Positions 28,195 to 40,102 are shown, counted from the stretch's first letter. The stretch is DNA of 64,000 bases from Glandiceps talaboti (GCF_964340395.1 NC_135562.1:2137501-2201500); one strand, 5' to 3'. Notes: a model not told the origin generated them from the letters alone. Numbers and translations: made by a program.

Positions 28195-29258
28195 CTGTCT
28201 GATAGTCAAGGTGGTTAAACTGATTTATTCTACAATTTTTCGTTAGGTTACAACAGTGACATTTTAATACCAAAAAGGTTTTGACGACCGATTATCAAAG
28301 AAAGAACCGGACACAGATCTGGTGATACTCTACGATTATATACGCCAACTATCTCCTCGTTAGAAAAGGTCGTTTCTGATGCGCTGCAGGCAGGAACCCT
28401 GAACCCTGAAGCCTGAACCGGAAATCTGAAGATGTTAAAACAGAAGACTTAATGAAAAGTTATGCTACGTTGACTGCATCAGTGAACGTCCCTGTAGGTG
28501 GCAATTGTCGTGAAAAGGCCTAAGGAGTCATCCTCAACTGAGAGTAAAGAGATTTCTCCTCACCGTATAAGCATCAAGTAAAGATTCAACGTGGCAACAG
28601 CACACTTAACGTTGATTTGTAAATTTGTGAAATCTACCGTATACATAGTACTCTCAACAGTTTTATTGATATGTAAAATAGTAAACCCGCTTGATTTTTC
28701 ATTTGAAAGCTTGATTATGACAATGGTAGACAAAAGTTAGACTCATTGGATTCCGCCCTCATCGGCCTGCTCTCGTTTAGCGGTATGGGTCGATGAGGGC
28801 GCCCTGGCACGACGTACTATCTCCCATACCCTATGCTGATTTTTTTGAATAACCATCAAGTATAAACAAAGGTTATCATTGTTACTATGAATTAATTTAA
28901 TTGGAAATATAACAAGGCACTAATTATATTGACGTATGTGAAGCCACTAAGTTGTAATATAATGATGACATTAAATTAACAATTTAGTTATGCAAATAAG
29001 TAAGACCTATTGATTCGTGAAAAAAAATTGTAATAATAAACTTTGAGAACATACATAAATACTAATAATGCAATTTTCTGCGCACGGCCCTCTCTGAAAA
29101 AATGTATAACGGTTGTAAACTATTAGCGCAATTTTAGAAGTTGATTTTATGATTTTATGATTTTATGATTTTTATGATTTTTAGACAAGAGGACAAAATG
29201 ATAAATATTGAAATGTTGGTCCGTGACAATAAAACATGGAGTGATGACAGTTTTCATA

Positions 29259-30473
29259 TTAAACATACTGTGGGTTGATTGTTGTATTTTCTATAGGAAC
29301 AACAAGGCTTCGATTCATATTATGAAGTTCATGGTCAGCTGATATCTTGATATAACCAAATTTATTGAATACATCTGGGCATAATTCCTGTACCCTTAGA
29401 ACTTCTCTTACAGTCAAACCTGTCCTCCATGCCTCACCGTGTCCACTCCACCAGTCCGTTGATTGCAGTCTCTCAACAGTTGTGTTGTCGACTGGTAAAC
29501 CAATGAAATTAAACATCCTAGGCACAAAGGTCATCGGCCTGTCAATCAAATCCTCATACCTTAAAAGGAAGTATTGGTTCCTAATCCACTCGGGTCCCTC
29601 TGTAGCTGATTTATAATTTTCATTTACCCACTGACAGTAATCCTTTATGACGCCCTTTAGTTTTTTGTCAAAAACAATAGATCCCTTTACAAGTTTATAT
29701 TCTTTAGAGAGACGTTGCATATTCCTCCGAGACAACATCATCCCTCTTGGGTCTCTCACAATGTGAATAATTTTCACTCGATTTTCTTCCAGAACACAGC
29801 TAGCTAAAATCAAATTATTTAGACGGACTGTTTTCACTACGATATGCCTTCTCTGTGAACAAATCCGTGACAGGTCTTTTTCTTTAATCGGAATGTTTCC
29901 ACCTGCAAGAGCTCGACTGTTCTGTCTCATAAATTGATGTTTTTGTAAACTCTTGGTATAAAATTTCGTCGCGGTGAAATTACACGTGTATATACTGTGC
30001 AGGAATTTGACTAAATCTGGTCGAATACTTTCAAGGTTTTGAAAACTGTCGCCATAGAGATTTAACCGTTTATCTTCTACAAGCATATGTCCAGGCTCGT
30101 ACACGTAATAGAAATCCGGGTGGTTGTTCAACAAAGTACCGGTTACGCTAGAGCCAGTCCGCATACGTGCGTGAATGAGGACACGAATCGATTCAGCAGC
30201 GTGATTCTGCAGCTGTAACCGAGTGTTATTATTAACATTGCAGATTGTTGTGTGGCCGGTGTTGTTGACAAAAATGCCATTTGATAAGTCAGGTACGACG
30301 TTCGGATGACCTGTTAGTTGAGCCTTCAGATGTTCTTGAAGTTGGGCCTTCAGTTTACCCGAGAGACGATTAGACTCGTAATTCGTGTCTTCCTGGATGA
30401 AGACTGGCATGAGTAAAGCGAGAACAATCGTTGTGAGGATTAAAACAACGATGGGACGAGATCGCAGTCTCAT
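29259..30473 (-). CDS. carbohydrate sulfotransferase (Golgi type II membrane protein, CHST1/3/5-like family)
   Basis: A single-exon gene of 404 residues. A short basic cytoplasmic tail precedes one membrane anchor at about 7-25, and the catalytic domain would face the Golgi lumen. It would transfer sulfate from PAPS to a sugar on a glycan. The 5'-phosphosulfate-binding loop is RMRTGSS at 103-109 and the 3'-phosphate-binding motif is IHIVRDPRGMMLS at 236-248. Other family blocks are YVYEPGHML (123-131), VVKTVRL (212-218) and LLRYEDL (303-309), then W..G..W near 342-349 and an LCPDVFNKFGY end. The stem (26-90) holds two near-repeats of LKAQL and several N-glycosylation sites. Length and intronless structure fit the GlcNAc/Gal-6-O-sulfotransferase family. 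The acceptor sugar cannot be deduced. The first ATG is chosen because the anchor follows directly. Confidence 0.9.
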   Translation of the reverse strand: MRLRSRPIVVLILTTIVLALLMPVFIQEDTNYESNRLSGKLKAQLQEHLKAQLTGHPNVVPDLSNGIFVNNTGHTTICNVNNNTRLQLQNHAAESIRVLIHARMRTGSSVTGTLLNNHPDFYYVYEPGHMLVEDKRLNLYGDSFQNLESIRPDLVKFLHSIYTCNFTATKFYTKSLQKHQFMRQNSRALAGGNIPIKEKDLSRICSQRRHIVVKTVRLNNLILASCVLEENRVKIIHIVRDPRGMMLSRRNMQRLSKEYKLVKGSIVFDKKLKGVIKDYCQWVNENYKSATEGPEWIRNQYFLLRYEDLIDRPMTFVPRMFNFIGLPVDNTTVERLQSTDWWSGHGEAWRTGLTVREVLRVQELCPDVFNKFGYIKISADHELHNMNRSLVVPIENTTINPQYV

Positions 30474-31036
30474 ATCTGAGATGTAGTTGGTCCAATTATA
30501 CTACAAAGACTGAAGTCCAATGCTACCTAAAATCAGAAAATGTATATCATGATATAAATGTTCTAAATTATGCACAAGTCAAACACATTTATTGGGATAT
30601 GTTGTCTTATAGTAAGTGGGGGTTATTTTTGCACATGCAAATCAGTGTTGGATAAAAGACACGTCAATGGCATGCATCCATAGAAAAGAAACCATGATGT
30701 CACCAATACATATCCACCAAGTAAGATACCAATAATAATATATGTACAACTTAAAATTAATCAGTAAAAACATTTATTATGCAAATTAGCTGTGTAATAT
30801 GCAAGTTACAACAATCAGTGTGTCTGTGACATTGATGTCATGGTTGTATCAACATTGTAATTAGTGAGTTCTTATTTTGTTTAGCATTGTCAAGATATTA
30901 TTACAGTGATTGTCTATCCATGTCACTTGTAAATAATTAAGGGCTGTTAACTAAATTGTTATCAGTTCAGGACATTACTACAATAATTAAGTATGTGTAC
31001 AAAATTACACACAAACAGGCATGGACACGTGTCTGC

Positions 31037-31187
31037 ATACATACATACATACATACATACATACATACATACATACATACATACATACATACATACATAC
31101 ATACATACATACATACATACATACATACATACATACATACATACATACATACATACATACATACATACATACATACATACATACATA
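31037..31187. repeat. (CATA)n microsatellite
   Basis: About 37 uninterrupted CATA units. The uniformity suggests recent slippage. Overlapping frames (Tyr-Ile-His-Thr and Met-Tyr-Val-Cys) are artefacts. Confidence 0.97.
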
Positions 31188-32467
31188 AAACCCTACTTCA
31201 CGTCCCTGGATACGGAAAGTTCGACCGTGTCACAGGTAATTGGCTTGGTTTTGTTAATTGAAGGGGGCACACAATGATCTTTACAATTTGGTCGTAAGTT
31301 TTGTTGCATATTTAAAGAGTACGCGAAGTATTCTGCTTACTGACACCTAAAATATAATGTGTATGAGTGTTTACATTGTAAGACGCTGTATTTTATTTAC
31401 CCATATTATAACTCAATTACCACGATATACAAGAACATGGTTGACTCTTTGACAGCTGATAAACTTGAAAGTGAAGACTAGATTGAATTTGGTGAATCAG
31501 AAAGTTTGCAACGATAATAGATGTTTAGACACTGAACTATAATAGTAGAAATTCATTCCTTTCACTATGGCGTGATCTAAATTATATACTTTTCCGATAA
31601 CCTTTGATCTGACAGCTCTCAAGCTCTCACGAAGGCATCACAAAGCACCTTTTGAATTCTTGTAGATGACATCATAGAATTGAACACAATATCGGGGTCT
31701 TGTTAAGGTCAAGGAAAAAATGTTGTTTCTCATCATGGTGCAATGATGTGTGGGGTTTACTTCTGATTGTTGTCAACTCCACCATACTGCTACATTCTGT
31801 ACTAGCCATCATACAGCTGTACTGATATTTCAATGCTGGAGAGTAATATACACCATCCATGCATGATTTTTCTCGACCATCGCTATTCAATTTGGTCCGG
31901 GAGGGTGGTCCAGCCCAGGAAATATAACCTACCTGCTGTCTCGAAGGGCTATCAAAAATGGCGTCGGCGTTAGACCTTGTGTGTATTAACTTGTTGTTGG
32001 AAATTGTTAAACTACACACAGTCACTATACAATGACGAGCTTTCAGAATCATTTTACCTTACACGAATACTAACCTTATAGAGTACCCCTTGCCAATGTG
32101 TTATCTGTATATGCACTCAGATCTGCCACTGGGACTGTAATACCTCTTCGTATCCACAAATAAACTTATGCTACTATTAAAAAGTCAACTGCTTTGTACT
32201 CATGTGGAATTCCGAACTTAAGCCTTACATCAAATAAATCATGCGATGTGTGATTGGCCATATTTCACTCTGCATTCTTTAATTGTATTGTATTGTATTG
32301 TATTGTACTGGCCAACCCTTAACCTTTGGGTGGCAGTAACTAGCTAAATATAGAACGTGAATAACAAATGTACTTCGAATTTACAACAGACCAGATGAAT
32401 GCTTTCTGTAAAACCACCAATCTATGTTTCGAGACATCCATATGCTATAATAACACCAGTCACTTCG

Positions 32468-32795
32468 AGGTCAGCTCTGGTCAGATCACATATCACAATG
32501 ATTGGCAGGTCATAGGTCAACAAATTTCAAGTTAGGTAAATAATTAAATATAGGTAAGATAATTTATGGGTAGGCATATGCATGGCGAGGTAATGCCGGA
32601 CTTACGTCCACTAGAGGTCACTTCGGGTCATTTCAGGTCATTTGAGGATACTTTCACCTCTACTTTGTCAGGTCAGATTCCTTTAATTTTGGTTGGTCAA
32701 ATTTCAGATTTGACAATACTAGTATAACATCTAGGACACCTATGTTAAGCAAGTCATGAAAGGTCATATGGGGTCATGCCCAGCAAGGCAGGTCA
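32468..32795 (+). promoter_or_regulatory. cluster of AGGTCA-type nuclear-receptor half-sites
   Basis: Ten AGGTCA or GGGTCA hexamers lie on the plus strand within 330 bp: starts 32468, 32507, 32514, 32615, 32625, 32635, 32670, 32761, 32771 and 32790. Spacing gives a perfect DR1 at 32507-32519, two overlapping DR4 arrangements at 32615-32640 and another DR4 at 32761-32776. It ends about 570 bp before the start codon of gene A. It could be a nuclear-receptor-responsive element; part could also be a decayed 10-bp tandem repeat. Confidence 0.4.
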
Positions 32796-33230
32796 TTGTC
32801 CTGTCTGACCATGTCATCGCAATCGCTTTCACCGAGGAGTGGCTACCAGGTTTTCATATTAAACCTGGTGGGGGGGGGGGGGGTAAGAAAACTATCAATT
32901 ATTGTACTTTCCGGTGGACTTTCTTGACAAAACTTACAGAGTGGATGTATAATATTAATATGTATGTGCATATGAGAATTTGCACGGATCACTTCATTCC
33001 AATTCCAATTTCATCTCGTCCCATGTCAACTCGCCCCAATTTCAACTCGTTCCAATTTCAGTGCATCGGATTTGTAGGCTGCTTGCTTGTTTTTATTTTT
33101 CATTATGTTTATCTTGATTGAACATAAAAATAGTCAAAAAGATACGTAACCTTCACATGTATTCCCCCTATGCCCTGTGGTACATGGTCCTCATGTCAAG
33201 CGCATGAGCTCATACCGTTGTTGTAGTAAA

Positions 33231-33241
33231 CAGCGCCCTCT
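33231..33241. promoter_or_regulatory. CAGCGCCCTCT element upstream of gene A
   Basis: The motif lies 122 bp before the ATG of gene A, recurs 117 bp before gene B, and recurs in variant form (TGGCGCCCTCT) 101 bp before gene D. Its reverse complement contains AGAGGGCGCTG, which resembles the core of CTCF-type sites. Position and recurrence support a promoter element; the factor is inferred. Confidence 0.4.
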
Positions 33242-33362
33242 CACAGCGTTTATAGGTCGGAAATGGAGGATTGATTGACTGATGACTGAGGACTTCGACA
33301 CCTCACCTGTCTTCGGCTTCCCTGGTTGGCTATAACCGAAAGGCGATATTAATATTGTTGAT

Positions 33363-34355
33363 ATGGAACACACTAGTAATGTCATATCTGCCTCCAGACG
33401 TAATGATAGGTTTGGAAACAGTTGCTTCATGGAGTTTTCACTCACTGATCATGTCGTGTTGTCGTTCAATGTTAAACGCGGTAAGTCACTATACTGCTAT
33501 ATATAGAACAGACAAGGTCGAAATGATAATAGTACGGGAACGTTAGTCAGGTTCGAATCCGTGCTATCTCTCGCCTACAAACAGGGCTAGGGAAAACCAC
33601 TTATATGAAATATTGACTTCGTAATTAATAGGCAGTATTCAAATATGGGTGGTTAGTAGAAACCCATTTCGTCTGCCCTCCACAGCAATTTGTTACTATA
33701 AAGTATACCGCGCTCAATATATGGATCCATATTACTATTTTGTCTCTCAACAACCACGAATGTCTGACATTGCCACCCTTGCCTGCCATTAGAATAATGA
33801 ATTGAATGTTACTATACTTGTACTCATATCAGTACTTTATTTAGTTTTATTCATTTGGTTCACATCCCCGTCTTGTTTATACAATGGCCAAATATACAAG
33901 CAAATATTTTGTAGGGACATTTTGAAACTATTAATTTTCAGGTAACTCTGCAAAAAAGCACATCCACTAGCAACTAATCAAGTGATATTAAATTTTCAGA
34001 AAATGATGAACAAGAGAATCAGAAAAGCAACAATAAACTATTAGATTGGTTTATGAAATACAGTAAAGAAGTAATTCACAGGTTGGAAAATAACACTGCT
34101 ACAAACAGAGGTAAGAGTACATATCAATTGATGATAACAATAGCCAGTTTACGGCACTGTTGAGATACATCATTATCTCCCTAGGTACGACCAGCTAACG
34201 GTGTATCTCCACAGCACCATAAACAGGCTATGCTAACATTAACAATAACAGATGACTAGATTGGCTTATGTAGTATATTAAAGAAGTAATTAGACTGACA
34301 GATCCAGTCATTTCCAAATGTTTAATTTGCTCAAATGTAGCAATCTATATCAATT

Positions 34356-34388
<33 letters not shown>

Positions 34389-35871
34389 CTCCAGTACACT
34401 GACAATATCTGACCTGTGTATATGACATCAAAGTCATTTGTAACACCAAATCAAAATCGGCTTAATTTGCCCACATTCCATAGAATATGTTGGGAACAAG
34501 ACATTTTATACAGAGTCTTCAACTCTTGTTCACTATTTACAATATTAGTCAAATGTATTATTGGAATCTGGTATTGTAATCAAGTTAATAGATTGCTGTA
34601 TATGATTTGTCATGACAGAGAAACTGAGTATTGTCAACTTTATCAGTCAGATAGGACTGAATGACAAGGAGAATACACCTCCAGTAAGAGAAGACATTGT
34701 GGCAGATGTCAGTCACAGACATCTAGGAAGGGAAGACATTGTTACTAATGTCAATCATACACCTCCTGGAAGAGAAGACATTGTGGCAGGTGTCAGAAAC
34801 ACACCTCAAGTAAGAGAAGACATTGTTAAAGATGCTAGTCACAAAGAAGAGAATAATGTTACACCTACATTTTGGCAAGCTTCTAATCATGAAGGAACGT
34901 CCAATACCATCAGTCCAGTCATGTCAAATGATGTTGATACACTAAATACTATCAAAATAGAACAGTCTTTACTTGTAAGAAGTAACACAAGGACAGACAT
35001 GGATCGTGAGTCTTGTGTAGATCATTTTGATACTTTTGGTTGTAGTAACTACACTAGCACATGTATTACAGTCAAACAGGAAGACTCTGAAGATAAAGAA
35101 GATGAACTTATAAGAAATGACGTGGAAGAAAGAAGTTGTCATGGCAATACTTTGAAGAGAGTGAATGACTTTCATCATCCTTATCAAGTAAATGAAAGCC
35201 AACGATTGGATCAAACTTACAATCAATGTAACAAAGAAGACAACAGAGATGATAGTACATCTGTTAATCATTTCCAAACTGTACCACAGTCCTCTCTAAC
35301 ACTATTTTTATGTCAAGTTTGTGGTTGTAGTTTTTCTGAAAAAGCCATTCTCATTGACCATATGACAACCCATAACCAATTGCCCACATTGTTGACAAAG
35401 CAGAAAGTACATCCAAATTTACATTACAAAAAGAAAAGCCACTTTTCGTGTAATCAGTGTGGTAAATCATTTATCCAAAGAAACCATCTTCAGCGTCACA
35501 TGTGTATCCATGCCAATAACAAACCTTACCAGTGTCAAATTTGTGAAAAGTTTTTTTCCCGCAAATATAATCTTAAAATTCATATGTTTGTTCATGCTCC
35601 AAGCGATGTACGCAACATTAGCAAAACATTCCAATGTGAAGTTTGTGGAAAACGCTTCCGAAGCAAGAGGGATCGTATGCTACATGTACGAATTCATACA
35701 GGAGAGAAACCATATCAGTGCAATGTGTGTGAAAAGCGTTTCATACAAAAAGGACATCTTACTTTACATATGACAAAGCATACTGGACAACGGCCATATG
35801 CATGTGAAGTATGTGGGAGATCATATCGTTCCAATGGTGATCTTAAGACTCACATTAAAAAAACACATTAA
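33363..35871 (+). CDS. zinc-finger gene A: novel N-terminal module plus six C2H2 fingers
   Basis: Exons 33363-33480, 34000-34110 and 34619-35871 give 493 residues; both introns are GT-AG in phase 1. Residues 1-97 form the cluster's conserved N-terminal module: GNS, then MEFSLTDHVVLSFNV, LLDWFMKYSKEVIHRLENNT, then IVNFISQIGLNDKENTPP. A KEN-box-like DKENTPP is at 92-98. Next come four 14-residue REDIV repeats, a conserved NNVTPTFWQASN block, and SUMO-consensus sites IKIE (188-191) and VKQE (228-231). Six C2H2 fingers fill about 307-493, with a TGEKPY linker between fingers 4 and 5 and TGQRPY before the last. It is the only one of the five without the VVFxESV motif before the first finger. Likely a nuclear sequence-specific DNA-binding regulator; targets unknown. 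AATAAA signals lie at 36243 and 36287. Confidence 0.88.
34138..34232. repeat. foldback element in intron 2 of gene A
   Basis: Inverted arms of about 33 nt (ATAGCCAGTTTACGGCACTG and, reversed, ATAGCCTGTTTATGGTGCTG) flank a short loop. Gene B intron 2 keeps only a fragment, GCACCATAAACAGGCTA, at 38410-38426, so the element predates the A/B duplication or was partly lost. Confidence 0.55.
34345..34385. repeat. (ATCA)n microsatellite in intron 2 of gene A
   Basis: About nine ATCA-type units, possibly the tail of a decayed retroposon. Confidence 0.85.
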
Positions 35872-37077
35872 TAAGTAAATGATCAGCTCCTCCCACTCAT
35901 GGATCACCAGAGATTGTGCACATTTGAGTCTTTTTTGTCTATCTTTATGCTAAATCTGTGAAGTGATATATTTCTCATCATTTTTTCACTTCCGTGATAC
36001 TGACCAAATTTTCAGTAATGCACCAGCACCATAAAACTGTCATAAAACTGTCTTCTGCTGTGGGCTGCTGTGTCAAAGGGTGGATTTGTTTGATTGACTC
36101 CCCCGATTTATCACGGTGTACACTGGTTCAGTTTTTTGTGCTTGTTTGGTACAGGGGTGGTGCGCACACATTCTGTCGGGGATACCCGAATAGCCCGACC
36201 GATTTTGTTGGTTATAGACGGTCGAACATGGTGGCGGGGAGCAATAAACATAATCTAAAAGTTTATATTTCTGTGATATGTACTTTAATAAAGTAGCAAA
36301 ATAATGTACTTGCATATGAAGCTAAGAATTGAAATGTAATTTTAGAGTAGCTGTGTAAGTTTCATGACATCTATTGGGAGATGTCATATTTGAATAAATG
36401 AACACTGTCAGCTGAAACTTGATTGGATTCGTCAAACGAACTATCCCGGGCATGTGACAGTGTAAGCTAGTCATGAACCCGGTGGAATCGACCGGGTCAC
36501 TCAATCGAGTCCACCCAATGTTGTGGTTTTACAATATTGTTTATCATTTAACCTTTCTTGAAGCAAAGAAGTAAAGGTGAAATTTCAAAGTATTAATTAT
36601 AAAAATAAACTATTTTCTATGCTTTCCATGTTGCTCTAAATTATAATGTATGGAAACAAGAATAAAACATTTATTTATCAATCCTGGTGTTATTAATGTA
36701 TTTGAGATTATCTATTTGTTCTAGTTTATTCTTATAAAACTGCTTTTTTTAAACAACTCAAATTTCCAAAAGATTGTATTCAACTTGCAACTGAGAACTG
36801 AGGGATAAACAATAATGCAGGCAAGGTAGGGCACTGTAAATTACTCTCGACATTTATAGAATATAGTAAAAGACTTGAGTAACCGTCGCATGTATCATTG
36901 TATGCCCCCTGTACCCTGTGGTACAAGTTTATCCTTGATGTTGTAGTAAACAGCGCCCTCTCACAACGTTTGTAGGTCAAATGGATTGTTTGCTGACGAT
37001 CGCGGCACCGAACCTCAGCTGTCTTCGACTTCCGTACTAGTTAGATAGCAATCAAAGATAATATTAACATTGTAGCT
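35872..37077. other. gene A 3' region and gene B promoter
   Basis: No separate gene. It contains the probable 3' untranslated region of gene A, with polyadenylation-like AATAAA at 36243, 36287 and near 36661. From about 36855 the sequence is a duplicate of the gene A promoter (compare from about 33125). Confidence 0.55.
36951..36961. promoter_or_regulatory. CAGCGCCCTCT element upstream of gene B
   Basis: Same motif and nearly the same distance to the ATG (117 bp) as in gene A, within the duplicated promoter block. Confidence 0.4.
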
Positions 37078-40000
37078 ATGGAACACACTACTAGTAATGT
37101 CATATCTGCCTCCAGACGTAATGATAGGTTTGGAAAGAGTTGCTTCATGGAGTTTTCACTCACTGATCATGTCGTGCTGTCGTTCAGTGTTAAACACGGT
37201 AAGTCACTAGACTGCATATACATAGACATGTAGAACAGACAAGGAAGAGGTAATGATAGCTGTACAGGAACCCCCACATGTACTCGAATCAATCTGTATG
37301 TTTTATTTTATATGTATGGTAAATAAGCTTTATTATCATAGATTTAAAAAATCATACAGATTGATTCGAGTACCTATGGGGCCGGGGAACCCTAGTCAGA
37401 ATCGAGTCCGGGCTAATTCTCGTCTACAAATAGGGCTAGGGAAAATCACTTATATGTATGCCGCCAGTAGTAAAAGTAATGGAGAGTCAACGAGTTCGTG
37501 AGGGTTATTTGCCAATAAACGAGTTTTTAGCACATAACCCTACCGAACGAGTTGTCTATCTTACTTATACTACGGCACGATTGGCTGAAACGGATATATA
37601 GGTCACACCTCGAAGAAAGAGTGGGTTATGGGTCCATATAACCAACCGAAATCAAGGTATCTGATTGGCCAAGTCGGTCTAGCCGTAGTATAATTAGAAA
37701 TATTCAACCCATAATTAATATGCAATATCCAAATATGTGTTGTTAGCAGAAACCCATTTCGTCTGCCCTCCACAGCAAATTGCAATATATGGATCCTGTA
37801 TTATTATTTTGTCTGTGAGCAACCACGAATGTCTGACATTGCCACCCTTGCCTGCCATTAGAATAATGAATTGAATGGTACTACACTTGTACTCATATCA
37901 GTACTTTATTTAGTTTTATTCATTTGGTTTACATCCCCGTCTTGTTTATACAATGGCCAAATATACAAGCAAACATTTGGTAGGGACATTTTGAAACTAT
38001 TAAATTTCAGGTAACTCTGCAAAAAAGCACATCCACTAGCAACTAATCATGTGATATTAAATTTTCAGAAAATGATGAACAAGAGAATCAGAAAAGCAAC
38101 AATAAACTGTTGGATTGGTTTATGAAATACAGTAAAGAAGTAATTCACAGGTTGGAAAATAACACTGCTACAAACAGAGGTAAGAGTACATATCAATGGA
38201 TTTTGCAAATCAAAACGACCAATCATGTAGCTGGTGTGCCATGTGTGTCATCTGCATATTACTTCATTTGAATAATTATATATGTGATACCCTTCGTGAT
38301 GAACAAGCAGATTGGGAAATTATGCGTGGAGATTTCCAACCATATATCAGCTTTTGCAATTCTAGTTACAAGCAAGAAATATGAGAGATTAAAAGGAATA
38401 TACCATTAGCACCATAAACAGGCTAATTTGTTGAAATACGTGGTCCCCTATTGTTAAACCCCAAATTTCCATTGAATAGTAATTATATGATGTACATATT
38501 TGATTTGTCATTACAGAGAAACTGAGTATTGTCAACTTTATCAGTCAGATTGGACTAAATGACAAGGAGAATACACCGCCAGTAACGGAAAACATTGAGG
38601 CAGTTGTCAGTCACACACATCTAGGAAAAGAAGACATTGTTACTAATGTCAATCATACACCTCCTGGAAGAGAAGACATTGTGGAAGATGTCAGTCACAC
38701 ACCTCCAGGAAGAGAAGATATTGTGGCAGATGTCTGTCACAAAGAAGAGAATAATGTTACACCTACATTTTGGCAAGCTTCTAATGATGAAGGAACATCC
38801 AATACCATCAGTCCAGTCATCCCAAATGATGTTGATACACTACATACTATCAAAATAGAACAGTCTATACTTAGAGATAAAACTTCAACGACTGTTGCTA
38901 ATGACAACAGCACTACTACTATGGATAACGTAAATGATACCAGAGTTAAACTTGAAGATGGGCTGATAATATTAAACAAAGATACCATCAGTAATAATGA
39001 TGAAGAAATGAATACCAGTAGTCACGGCAACACTTTGCAGGAAGTTAACAACTTTCAACAACACTGTCATGAGGGTGACACCAGACACTTTGTTGATGAT
39101 AGTGATGGCACTTTGAAAAGAGATGAGAACTTTCAACAACATTGTCGTGTAGTGGACGACAGACACTTTGTTGATGATAATAATGAGACTTTGAAGGAAG
39201 TGAATGACTTTCATCAATATAGTTCACAAACTGATGATAGACACCTTGGTATTGATAATGATAATGATGATGATGATAATGATGATAGCAGAATTGGCAA
39301 CGATGACGTTGTGTTTATCGAAAGTGTCAATGACTACTCCCAGGCAATGTCCCAGTCATCTTTGACACTATTTCAATGTCAAGTTTGTGGTCGCAGCTTT
39401 GCTAAAAAAGCAGTTCTCACCAATCATATGCAAACACACATAGAAGTACCTGTGGAAAGCCACACTTCAACTCCAACAAAGACTACACACATACATGTAC
39501 CGTTAGAAACCTCTACATCAACAAAGTCCAACCACATTGGCAGGCCTCACATGACTACACATCACAAAGAAATGTACTTTGGTCAGCCTGGAAGTAAAAT
39601 AGCCAGGCAAAGAGATCATCTTAGAAATCACATGCTAGTAGGCAACCAGGAACCATCATTCAGATGTCAAGTTTGTGGAAAGTTATTTGCACAAAAATGT
39701 ACTCTGGAGAGTCATGTTCTGATACATGCAACAGATCGACGTAAAAAATGTAACACATCGTCTGTAAACAAAGTCTTTCACTGTGAAGTGTGTGGTAAAG
39801 GATTAGGAACCAGCAAAGCCATGGTGTTTCACATGAGAACTCACACAGGGGAAAAACCATACCAGTGTCAAATATGTGGTAAAAGATTCACACAGAAAGG
39901 ACATCACACCATCCATATTAGAACACATACAGGTCAACGACCTTTTGGTTGTCAGATATGTGGGAAAACATACATTGCCAGGGGTGACTTGAATGCCCAT

Positions 40001-40102
40001 ATCAAAATAGTACATCATAGATTAAAAAGAGTAAAAGTATTGGAAATCCCCGCTGCTGAAAGTCACACAAGGCAAATGTTCAGTAGGAATCACATAAGTT
40101 AG
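37078..40102 (+). CDS. zinc-finger gene B: novel N-terminal module, acidic linker, five intact C2H2 fingers
   Basis: Exons 37078-37198, 38069-38179 and 38517-40102 give 605 residues; introns are in phase 1. Exons 1-2 and their flanks are nearly identical to gene A, marking a recent tandem duplication. The linker has four 14-residue REDIV repeats, SUMO-consensus IKIE (189-192) and VKLE (221-224), three repeats of about 27 residues containing NFQQHC and DRHFVDD, an Asp run coded by GAT repeats, and a SUMO-interaction-like DDVVFIESV at 341-349. Fingers begin at about 363. One degenerate finger between the first and second intact ones has lost both cysteines (YFGQPGSKIA). The antepenultimate finger reads CGKGLGTS, with Leu in place of the usual Phe. 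The last six codons form the first part of a 60-bp tandem array. Nuclear DNA-binding role inferred. Confidence 0.88.
37272..37381. mobile_element. 110-bp MITE in intron 1 of gene B
   Basis: Perfectly placed 29-nt terminal inverted repeats (CCCCACATGTACTCGAATCA and, reversed, CCCCATAGGTACTCGAATCA), differing at two positions, enclose about 52 bp of AT-rich loop. GGAACC flanks both sides as a possible target duplication. The matching intron of gene A has a single GGAAC and no element, so insertion followed the A/B duplication. Confidence 0.7.
37566..37691. mobile_element. second foldback insertion in intron 1 of gene B
   Basis: TTATACTACGGC at the left and GCCGTAGTATAA at the right are inverted ends enclosing about 100 bp absent from gene A. 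Extra B-only sequence also lies at 37460-37565. Probably a small non-autonomous element; ends are less certain than for the 110-bp MITE. Confidence 0.45.

Larger units (their letters stand above)
21081..29258. other. gene-less interval between GPCR and sulfotransferase
   Basis: About 8 kb without a recognised gene; the GPCR 3' untranslated region lies at its left end. It holds CA and ACTC microsatellites, a ~32-bp minisatellite (23440-23890), a duplicated hairpin unit (26935-27075), a MITE-like copy (28108-28194) and a hairpin at 28752-28804 (GCCCTCATCG/CGATGAGGGC arms). Frames at 22869-23231 and 27670-28047 are hydrophobic, AT-rich and unrecognised. Confidence 0.5.
30474..33362. other. gene-less interval between sulfotransferase and zinc-finger gene A
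   Basis: This is a divergent intergenic region: the sulfotransferase reads left and gene A reads right. It contains a (CATA)n microsatellite (31037-31187), a TTGTA pentanucleotide run (32281-32308), a half-site cluster (32468-32795), a poly-G run (32870-32883) and the promoter of gene A. A 126-codon minus-strand frame at 31672-32052 has no recognisable domain. Confidence 0.5.

Noticed and set aside
30956-31277. Tyr-Ile-His-Thr and Met-Tyr-Val-Cys frames
   Set aside because: Product of the CATA microsatellite.
31672-32052. 126-codon minus-strand frame
   Set aside because: No recognisable domain, no clear splice or promoter context, and composition like the flanks. It could be a real lineage-specific exon, but I cannot support it.
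39541-39640. A functional extra finger in gene B
   Set aside because: Both cysteines are missing, so it cannot bind zinc; treated as a degenerate finger.
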